DNA of 19,893 nt, from the NCBI GenBank assembly GCA_002293505.1, contig DBDI01000029.1:1-19893 (forward strand). The letters run 5' to 3'. Below the pieces are notes generated by a model. It did not search any database, was not told where the DNA came from, and saw only the letters and a list, made by a program, of their open reading frames with translations. Positions 15,117 to 19,893 of this stretch are shown one piece after another. Each line of letters opens with the position of its first letter. Position 1 is the stretch's first letter. The position numbers and the translations under genes are program-made. Source of the DNA: Alistipes sp. UBA936. GTDB lineage: Bacteria; Bacteroidota; Bacteroidia; Bacteroidales; Rikenellaceae.

Positions 15117-15676
15117 TGTTCCATCGAATTTACCAATTTATCATACATCTCGCGCCCCGTTGCAGGGTCGAGCGCCGCCCAACGGCCGACGATACCAAGC
15201 TTAACCAGGTAGGCCAGTACGGTCGGTGAGCCGAAAGTGTCGAACTCCGACAACTCCTCCGCCCGGGCCCAACGCAGGCTGTCGATAGCCCTCTCGCGGG
15301 CCACGAAGTCGGCGATATCCATTTCGGGGAGAGTTCCGTCGGCGATGCGGGTACGCAACTCGTAGTCGAACGCGGCCCATTCGCGCAGGAAGCGGTTCGA
15401 AGAGTGAGCACACACGGCGTAGAGCGCCTCGATATCCTCGCGTGGCAGGTCGGCCAACGCACCCAGCGCCAACAACATATCGGCCGCACGACGATCCGCC
15501 GGACGAAGCTCGCCCAGAATCTCGTCACGAATTTCTGTGATTTTCTGCGCAGCAATCTCCGACGCCCCTCCTGCTCCCACGACCCCTGCCGCCCCCGCCG
15601 CCCCCGCCGCTCCTGCTCCCGCGCCCAGATTACGCAGACCCGCAACCAGCGTATAATACTGCCCGCCGCCTAACAT
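15113..15676 (-). CDS. DUF2764 V-ATPase-associated protein (possible C/d-like subunit)
   Basis: 187 residues. It begins LGGGQYYTLVAGLRNL, matching the N-terminal YYxLxAGLP-type strand of DUF2764, and continues with EILGELRPADRRAADMLLAL and SNRFLREWAAFDYELRTRIA, also DUF2764 marks. In Chlamydia and Borrelia, as I recall, the gene sits at the same place between E and A. It has been suggested to replace subunit C/d as the socket between axle and ring; treat that as inference. Residues 18-40 are a Gly/Ala run absent from relatives I know, encoded by GC triplets. The start ATG 15676 has an 11-bp duplicate of its surroundings 23 bp upstream. Confidence 0.85.
   Translation of the reverse strand: MLGGGQYYTLVAGLRNLGAGAGAAGAAGAAGVVGAGGASEIAAQKITEIRDEILGELRPADRRAADMLLALGALADLPREDIEALYAVCAHSSNRFLREWAAFDYELRTRIADGTLPEMDIADFVARERAIDSLRWARAEELSEFDTFGSPTVLAYLVKLGIVGRWAALDPATGREMYDKLVNSMEQ
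15576..15605 (-). repeat. G-quadruplex-type motif inside DUF2764 (coding strand)
   Basis: On the minus strand there are four G-runs: complement of 15601-15605, 15592-15596, 15583-15586 and 15576-15578. The spacers are 4, 5 and 4 nt. The motif encodes part of the Gly/Ala run. It may simply be a by-product of GGG/GCG triplets, but it would be in the mRNA between ntpE and ntpA. Confidence 0.6.
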
Positions 15677-15701
15677 AGCTCAGCCCCCAAGCCTAACATA
15701 G
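15668..15701. repeat. 11-bp direct repeat duplicating the DUF2764 start
   Basis: GCCTAACATAG (plus strand) is at 15668-15678 and again at 15691-15701. On the coding strand each copy reads CTATGTTAGGC, so the ATG-Leu-Gly start is present twice, 23 nt apart and out of frame. The upstream copy opens a 9-codon frame that ends in TAG overlapping the true start. Confidence 0.7.
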
Positions 15702-15703
15702 AA

Positions 15704-16312
15704 CTATTCGAACAGAAGTTTTGCGATGCGAGGACGAAGATATTCGGTCAACAGGGCCTTCAGCGCATCCTCCTCCAACGAGACGTAGTAGCCCCCACCC
15801 TTGGGCCCGACGCGAACGCCGGAACGCACCTCGGGCGAGTAACCCACCTCGATACCGGCGCCGAGAAGTTCACCCGCACTGCCTTTCAGGGCTGCGTCGA
15901 GCTCCCCACGTCGCGCCTCGGGCAGCAGGGCCTCCAACGAGACCTTACCACCGGCGGGATTCCAACCGTGGGCTGTTTCCAGCAGGATCTTCTTGATGAA
16001 TTCGGGGTCGATCGCCGCGGCGTGCACCCCTTTGTCGATTGCCGAGGCCACGATGAGGCTCTCGATCTGTTCTTTGATACGAGCCACTGCTCCCCGGCCG
16101 GCCAACGTGACCTCCGTGAGGGTGTTCTTTCGCATCTCTTCCGCAGCCGCAGCCGCTTTTGCCTCTACTTGTTCCGCCTTCGCCCGCGCCTCCTTCACAA
16201 TCTTCTCCGCCCGCACCTCCGCCTCCCTCACCATCTTCTCCGCCTCTCCCTTTCCTTTCGCCAGCCCCTCGTCGTAGAGTTTTTGAGTCAGTTGTTCAAG
16301 TTTGGATTCCAT
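15704..16312 (-). CDS. ntpE: V-type ATPase subunit E (peripheral stalk)
   Basis: 202 residues. Residues 1-65 are one long charged helix rich in Glu, Lys and Ala (KMVREAEVRAEKIVKEARAK), the coiled-coil part of the stator. The rest forms the globular head that binds the A/B crown (ending EYLRPRIAKLLFE). In other systems E pairs with G/H in the stalk, and no G gene is visible here. It is the first gene of the operon. ATG 16312 lies only 4 nt after the -7 box, so it should start a leaderless or near-leaderless mRNA. The gap to DUF2764 is 27 nt, the only non-overlapping junction of the operon. Confidence 0.94.
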   Translation of the reverse strand: MESKLEQLTQKLYDEGLAKGKGEAEKMVREAEVRAEKIVKEARAKAEQVEAKAAAAAEEMRKNTLTEVTLAGRGAVARIKEQIESLIVASAIDKGVHAAAIDPEFIKKILLETAHGWNPAGGKVSLEALLPEARRGELDAALKGSAGELLGAGIEVGYSPEVRSGVRVGPKGGGYYVSLEEDALKALLTEYLRPRIAKLLFE

Positions 16313-16314
16313 CC

Positions 16315-16337
16315 CTCAAAGTTATGAAAAATTTGAG
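16315..16337. repeat. 6-bp inverted repeat across the V-ATPase -7 box
   Basis: CTCAAA at 16315-16320 and TTTGAG at 16332-16337 are perfect inverted arms with an 11-nt centre. They overlap the -7 element and part of the spacer. This could be an operator, or a weak hairpin ending the AraC transcript. Confidence 0.45.
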
Positions 16338-16346
16338 AAAACCAAA
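16317..16346 (-). promoter_or_regulatory. V-ATPase operon promoter
   Basis: On the minus strand a -33 TTTG (complement of 16343-16346) is followed by an 18-nt spacer and the -7 TAACTTTG (complement of 16317-16324). The ATG of ntpE begins after AGGG. The -33 box begins one base after the AraC-gene stop codon, so the whole promoter sits in a 35-bp gap. Confidence 0.8.
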
Positions 16347-16347
16347 C

Positions 16348-17259
16348 TCAGGAGCGATAATTTTTGCGAAATTGCACCGGCGTCATCCCGAACTCCTTGC
16401 GAAACGAGGTGATGAAGTGGGACGAGTTGTTAAACAGACACTCGGTTGCGATCTGGATCACCGGCTTTGTGGTTTGGATCAACTCCAGCCGCGCGTGAGC
16501 CAACCGGCGCCTCACGACCCAGCGGTGGGGCGTTTCGTGGAAGTACTCCTTGAACTTCTTTTTGAACGAACTCAGCGAACGGTTGCTACGCCGGGCATAC
16601 TCCGACAGCGAGATCCCCTCGAACACAAAGTCGTTCACCAGCCGCTCCATCAGCTCCTTCTCGGGATCGGTGCTGCTCATCACCCTCGACCGCAGGCAAC
16701 ACTCCGGCCGGGCAACAATCTGCTGAACCAACGAAGCAAGAGTGAGCATCTCGCCCGCGGGGTTGTCCACATAGAAACCGTCGCGCAGAAGCTGCACCGC
16801 GGCGCCCATCAAAGTCTGCAACGACCGCCAACCGGGAGCCACAACGTGGTCGCGAGCCATACACTGGGGGCAGGAGTGGCGGACGGTGGTGTCGACGCCG
16901 TGCTCGATACTCATAGAGGCGATGATGCGGCCCAGTTGCTCGGGCGTGTAGAGAAACATCACCTGCTCGAAGCGGCGGGTGCGCGAATCGGGAATATCCT
17001 CGACGTAGTGGGTGCCACGGCCGATGAAAAAGATGTCGCCCGGAGTGACCGTCGTGGGCTGGTCGCCGTGGTAAAGGTGCTTGGTGCCGCTGACCAGGTA
17101 GCCGATGCAGTAACGCGACGTCTCGAACGAACGGATGCCGCTGTGGCCGGTTTCGACCATACGCGCGATGGTGGCGGGACGACCCGAAGGCTGGATGGGC
17201 TCGACCGTGTCGGCCTCGGGAACGTTTTCGGCGGGCTGTAGTTTTTCGGCGGACTTCAT
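16348..17259 (-). CDS. AraC-family transcriptional regulator
   Basis: 303 residues from ATG 17259. The N-terminal part (about 45-125) is a cupin-like sensor domain (GDQPTTVTPGDIFFIGRGTHYVED). The C-terminal 100 residues hold two helix-turn-helix units: the first at about 217-240 (SLSEYARRSNRSLSSFKKKF) and the second at about 267-298, ending HFITSFRKEFGMTPVQFRK, the AraC signature. A Cys-x-x-Cys at 130-133 and a Cys pair at 187-188 lie in the sensor/linker and might bind metal or sense redox. An upstream in-frame ATG (17286) falls inside the -7 box and a TTG (17310) inside the -33, so both are rejected as starts. The ligand is unknown. Its place just before the V-ATPase promoter makes that operon, or itself, a candidate target. 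Confidence 0.93.
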   Translation of the reverse strand: MKSAEKLQPAENVPEADTVEPIQPSGRPATIARMVETGHSGIRSFETSRYCIGYLVSGTKHLYHGDQPTTVTPGDIFFIGRGTHYVEDIPDSRTRRFEQVMFLYTPEQLGRIIASMSIEHGVDTTVRHSCPQCMARDHVVAPGWRSLQTLMGAAVQLLRDGFYVDNPAGEMLTLASLVQQIVARPECCLRSRVMSSTDPEKELMERLVNDFVFEGISLSEYARRSNRSLSSFKKKFKEYFHETPHRWVVRRRLAHARLELIQTTKPVIQIATECLFNNSSHFITSFRKEFGMTPVQFRKNYRS

Positions 17260-17279
17260 AGGTTCCTCAGGTTTTGATG

Positions 17280-17310
17280 CAAACATACAACATTGTATTG
17301 TAATTTGCAA
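17280..17310 (-). promoter_or_regulatory. Promoter of the AraC-family gene
   Basis: On the minus strand -33 TTG (complement of 17308-17310) is followed by a 20-nt spacer and -7 TATGTTTG (complement of 17280-17287). The ATG at 17259 begins 21 nt after the last G. This promoter is what decides the start codon of the gene. Confidence 0.8.
17285..17298. repeat. Inverted repeat in the AraC-gene promoter (possible operator)
   Basis: ATACAA-CA-TTGTAT has perfect 6-bp arms and overlaps the -7 box and the adjacent spacer. An outer pair, GCAAA at 17279-17283 and TTTGC at 17304-17308, adds further dyad symmetry. The layout suits repression of this promoter, for example by autoregulation. It is inferred from symmetry only. 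Confidence 0.45.
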
Positions 17311-17376
17311 TACCCTGCACCTAATTTACCAACTGGTGGCCCCAAAAATGATACAATAAAATATTATTATGATATG

Positions 17377-17388
17377 TTTGCGCGCAAA
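17377..17388. repeat. 12-bp perfect palindrome in the gap between the membrane-protein gene and the AraC promoter
   Basis: TTTGCGCGCAAA is self-complementary. It sits in the 113-nt gene-free stretch 17311-17423, downstream of the purD-membrane protein genes. The stretch is otherwise AT-rich. I see no convincing GC hairpin followed by a T-run there, so the terminator of that unit remains unidentified. Confidence 0.5.
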
Positions 17389-17423
17389 AACACGCACGAT
17401 GGGAGACGAAATTGATACGCCTG

Positions 17424-18419
17424 CTAAAAAATCATCAACAACGACCCAAGGTCGAGAGCCAGCACCGAAGCAAGGATCACGCAGTAGATCAGCGTGGAAA
17501 GAGTCGCCCAGTGCCCCGAAAACGACCACGGAACAGACACAGCAGCAACAACCCCAACCATAGGAAGAACAGAAAACGATGCGCCGGGAACGGCAACCGA
17601 AGCGAGCAACACGAAAAAAGTTGCCCCGACAGCCGACATATAACGGTAAGAACTTTTACGGATCTCCATTTTATTACCGGACGCCCATCCGATACCGACC
17701 AGAGCCATCAGGAAAACCCCAGCGGCAGGAAGCCAGTTCTGCTGCGGAACCTGCATATAATAAGGAACCCCCGGAGCCTCCACGCACAGGCGCCACAACT
17801 CGCGGTAGATCCAATCCCCCGGAGCACCTATCGCCCAATGGACAAACCCGGCAGCGGGAACACTCATAAAAAGTCCGACAAGGCAAACCACCCACTCGCG
17901 AGGCCCGCGCTGGAAGATCCCCAAAAGAATCGGCACGAGCAACAGAACGATCGCCGCCGCGGGAGCGTATAATAAAGGTATAATCCCGAGCCACAACCCG
18001 CCGCGAAAAACATCCTCCAGTCGAAGTCCCTTACCGAACGACGCGCAAAAGTGCCACAGAGCACTGACGAGAAGGAGTGCCGCAAGGAGAGACGCCAACG
18101 TCTGGGACGAGAGGACGGTGCCGCCCGCGGCGATGAGAAAGATCTGGGGTGGAAGATAATTACGACTGGTGACGGGAGCGTAACGTGCCGAAAGCTTGAC
18201 GACAAGAAACAGTATCCAAACTACGAGCGCGGCAGCAAGCCCGGCAGCTATTTTCGGGTAAACGATCGTCAGGCTGGTAAGCAACGACGCGAGCGGCATA
18301 CCGGACACGTCGGGTGCCTCGACAGGCAGAGGCAACATCACGAACCGAACGGCAAACAACCCCGCCAACGCCACGCAAAGCAGAGCGCTAACCACAAAGG
18401 GCTGTTTCGAAGCGTTCAT
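17424..18419 (-). CDS. Multi-pass membrane protein, DUF6427-like
   Basis: 331 residues with about nine or ten hydrophobic segments and almost no soluble domain. The segment RNYLPPQIFLIAA, then EDVFRGGLWLGIIPLLYAPAA, then REWVVCLVGLFMSVPAAG resembles the DUF6427 family of Bacteroidota, which I recall being found near purD or upp in flavobacteria. This assignment is by memory and tentative. There is no known function and no catalytic motif was seen. The ATG at 18419 overlaps the purD stop (ATGA), so it is the second gene of a purD operon. Codon use is like purD. The stop is TAG at 17426-17424. Confidence 0.85.
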   Translation of the reverse strand: MNASKQPFVVSALLCVALAGLFAVRFVMLPLPVEAPDVSGMPLASLLTSLTIVYPKIAAGLAAALVVWILFLVVKLSARYAPVTSRNYLPPQIFLIAAGGTVLSSQTLASLLAALLLVSALWHFCASFGKGLRLEDVFRGGLWLGIIPLLYAPAAAIVLLLVPILLGIFQRGPREWVVCLVGLFMSVPAAGFVHWAIGAPGDWIYRELWRLCVEAPGVPYYMQVPQQNWLPAAGVFLMALVGIGWASGNKMEIRKSSYRYMSAVGATFFVLLASVAVPGASFSVLPMVGVVAAVSVPWSFSGHWATLSTLIYCVILASVLALDLGSLLMIF

Positions 18420-19762
18420 CGGGCGGCCGGTTGCGGGGTCGGCATCAGATCCTGGCCTATGTCGCGGCGGAAGTTCATACCTTCGAAGCTGATTTGGCCG
18501 ACGGTGGCGTAGGCGGCGGCCAGAGCGTCGTCGAGGGTCGCTCCGAGTCCCGTCACAGCCAGAACGCGTCCGCCCGCGGTAACAATCCGGTTCTCCTGGG
18601 CGGCAGTGCCCGCGTGAAACACAATCGCGTCGGTCGCGGGGGAGGCCGCCGCGTCGAGAGCCCCGGGAGCAGCGTCAGGCAGCAAGATAGGATATCCCTT
18701 TTTATACTCGCCCGGATAGCCTGCGGAGGTGCAAACCACAGTCGCGGCGACCTGCGGCGACACTTCCAGCTGGTAGTCGGCGAGCTTTCCGGTTGCGATC
18801 GCGGTCATCAGCTCGACCGCGTCGCTCGTTATGCGCGGAAAGACCACCTCGGTCTCCGGATCACCCATACGGACGTTATACTCAATCACATACGGCTCCC
18901 CGCCAACATTCATCAACCCGATAAAGAGGAACCCGCGGTAGGGGATTTTCTCGGCGGCAAGCCCGGCTACGGTCGGCCTAATTATGCGTTCCTCGACGCG
19001 GGCCATAAACCCGGCCCCGGCCTCGGTACGCGGGTCAGCAAACGGAACAGGCGAAACAGCCCCCATACCGCCTGTGTTGGGCCCGGTGTCGCCCTCGCCC
19101 ACGCGCTTATAGTCCTTAGCCACAGGCAGTATGCGGTAGTCGGCACCGTCCGTGGCGACAAAAACCGAGCACTCGATCCCGCTGAGAAACTCCTCCACAA
19201 CAACCCTCGCCCCTGCCCCACCGAATTTACCGCCCAACATCGCCTCCAGTTCCGCCTCCGCCTCGCCCAACGACGGGCAAATCACAACCCCCTTACCAGC
19301 AGCAAGTCCATCGGCCTTAAGCACATAAGGTGGCTGAAGAGTGCGCAAAAAATCCCGTCCGGCAGCCAACTCCTCGCGTGCGAAAGTACGGTAAGCAGCC
19401 GTCGGAATCGAGTGGCGAGACATAAACGCCTTAGCGAAATCCTTACTACCCTCCAACCGCGCCCCGGCCTGCGACGGCCCGACAACGGGAACGAATTTCA
19501 ACTCAGTGTCAGCCTCGAAAAAATCCACCAAACCCTTCACCAACGGCTCCTCGGGCCCGACAACAACAAGACCGATATGGTGCGAAAGAACGAACGCGCG
19601 AATGGCCGCGAAGTTGCCGGTTTCCAGCTCGATATTAGTACCGCATGCGGCAGTTCCGGCATTCCCCGGAGCGATGAAAAGGCGCGCGCAACGAGGGCTG
19701 GCCGCCAGCGAACGAGCGATCGCGTGCTCGCGACCGCCACTACCCAAAAGAAGAATCGTCAT
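18416..19762 (-). CDS. purD: Phosphoribosylamine-glycine ligase (GAR synthetase)
   Basis: PurD joins phosphoribosylamine and glycine with ATP, the second step of purine synthesis. It starts MTILLLGSGGREHAIA with the N-terminal glycine-rich motif. The ATP-grasp part shows LKADGLAAGKGVVI, EEFLSGIECSVFV, NTGGMGAVSP and the metal/ATP site NVRMGDPETEVVFPRI. The C-terminal ISFEGMNFRRDIG is the usual PurD end, followed by a short extra tail. At 448 residues it is slightly longer than the roughly 425 common in the family. The ATG 19762 is 8 nt after a -7 box. With purA the window holds two separate, unlinked purine genes. Confidence 0.98.
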   Translation of the reverse strand: MTILLLGSGGREHAIARSLAASPRCARLFIAPGNAGTAACGTNIELETGNFAAIRAFVLSHHIGLVVVGPEEPLVKGLVDFFEADTELKFVPVVGPSQAGARLEGSKDFAKAFMSRHSIPTAAYRTFAREELAAGRDFLRTLQPPYVLKADGLAAGKGVVICPSLGEAEAELEAMLGGKFGGAGARVVVEEFLSGIECSVFVATDGADYRILPVAKDYKRVGEGDTGPNTGGMGAVSPVPFADPRTEAGAGFMARVEERIIRPTVAGLAAEKIPYRGFLFIGLMNVGGEPYVIEYNVRMGDPETEVVFPRITSDAVELMTAIATGKLADYQLEVSPQVAATVVCTSAGYPGEYKKGYPILLPDAAPGALDAAASPATDAIVFHAGTAAQENRIVTAGGRVLAVTGLGATLDDALAAAYATVGQISFEGMNFRRDIGQDLMPTPQPAAR

Positions 19763-19769
19763 AGGAGTG

Positions 19770-19777
19770 CAAAGGTA
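19770..19777 (-). promoter_or_regulatory. -7 promoter element of purD
   Basis: Minus-strand TACCTTTG followed by C. The ATG starts after CACTCCT, giving a leader of only a few bases. No -33 TTTG is seen upstream. It lies in the 26-bp gap between purD and the neighbouring gene's stop. Confidence 0.65.
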
Positions 19778-19788
19778 CGAAAAAAATC

Positions 19789-19893
19789 TTATTGCGGGTC
19801 GGGATTCGCGGTGATGGTGACGCGGCGGAAGGCGGGATCGGATTTTGTTGCGGCAGCGGCGGCGGCGATCGCGGCACGGGGAGTGGCGGCGGG
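19789..19893 (-). CDS. C-terminal fragment of an unidentified protein (start beyond right edge)
   Basis: On the minus strand 34 open codons enter from the right edge and end at TAA (19791-19789). The visible residues are an Ala-rich stretch followed by FRRVTITANPDPQ. I do not recognise it. The frame is open and the purD promoter begins just after the stop, which suits an upstream gene in the same direction. The fragment is short and GC-rich, so an open frame could arise by chance. Confidence 0.4.
   Translation of the reverse strand, partial: PAATPRAAIAAAAAATKSDPAFRRVTITANPDPQ

Noticed and set aside
13377..15212. 611-codon plus-strand open frame opposite ntpA
   Set aside because: It is the reverse of the clearly conserved catalytic V-ATPase gene. 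Long antisense frames are common in GC-rich coding DNA. It has no promoter or family motif.
16159..17241. 360-codon plus-strand open frame opposite ntpE and the AraC gene
   Set aside because: It crosses two well-supported genes and the intergenic promoter, and has low-complexity Pro/Ser at the N-terminus.
17260..17286. Upstream ATG 17286 as start of the AraC-family protein
   Set aside because: This ATG is part of the -7 element TATGTTTG, so it would not be in the transcript.
17373..17380. Plus-strand TATGTTTG matching the -7 consensus, pointing toward the membrane-protein gene from behind
   Set aside because: No -33 match at 17-21 nt, no plausible plus-strand gene downstream, and it overlaps a palindrome that could explain the match. 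An antisense RNA cannot be excluded but is not supported.

Overview
The window looks like chromosomal DNA of a GC-rich member of the Bacteroidota, probably Bacteroidales close to Rikenellaceae/Alistipes (the family-level guess is inference). The main evidence is seven matches to the Bacteroidota sigma-factor -7 element TAnnTTTG, each placed 4 to 21 nt before a start codon. The gene neighbourhoods also fit: DUF177-rpmF-plsX, and an E-DUF2764-A-B-D-I-K V-type ATPase operon. Shine-Dalgarno sequences are mostly absent and many genes overlap as ATGA. I see no phage, transposon, CRISPR, rRNA or toxin-antitoxin locus. Most genes are housekeeping, and I did not find a convincing undescribed defence or mobile system.

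Layout. 1-811 (minus): the start of a secreted tetratricopeptide-repeat (TPR) protein that runs off the left edge. 832-849: two divergent promoters with almost touching -7 boxes. 869-6796 (plus): purA-etfB-etfA-acyl-CoA dehydrogenase-TerC/Alx, a tightly packed operon joining AMP synthesis to an electron-transfer-flavoprotein dehydrogenase module and a metal-ion membrane protein. 6753-7115 (minus): an unrecognised small protein with its own promoter. 7142-8920 (plus): DUF177-rpmF-plsX-tRNA-Arg(CCU), with a 12-nt start-codon repeat in plsX and a four-run G-rich repeat before the tRNA.

8928-16312 (minus): an eight-gene V-type ATPase operon, in transcription order E, DUF2764, A, B, D, I, K, DUF454, with no subunit F, G/H or classical C. 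The K subunit keeps all the side chains that bind Na+ in the Enterococcus hirae rotor ring, with one Thr-to-Ser change, so a sodium-translocating enzyme is plausible. 16348-17259 (minus): an AraC-type regulator just upstream of the ATPase operon. 17424-19762 (minus): purD followed by an overlapping multi-pass membrane protein. 19789-19893 (minus): the tail of a further gene cut by the right edge.

Transcription can be read as seven promoters: 832-839(-), 842-849(+), 7122-7129(-), 7142-7149(+), 16317-16324(-), 17280-17287(-) and 19770-19777(-). Several leaders are so short that leaderless mRNAs are likely, above all for the V-ATPase operon. The most distinctive observations are the likely Na+ specificity of the ATPase, the interlocked divergent promoters, the 12-nt plsX start repeat, the G-quadruplex-type repeats, and the almost exclusive AGA/AGG arginine codons in the DUF177 gene upstream of a tRNA that reads AGG.
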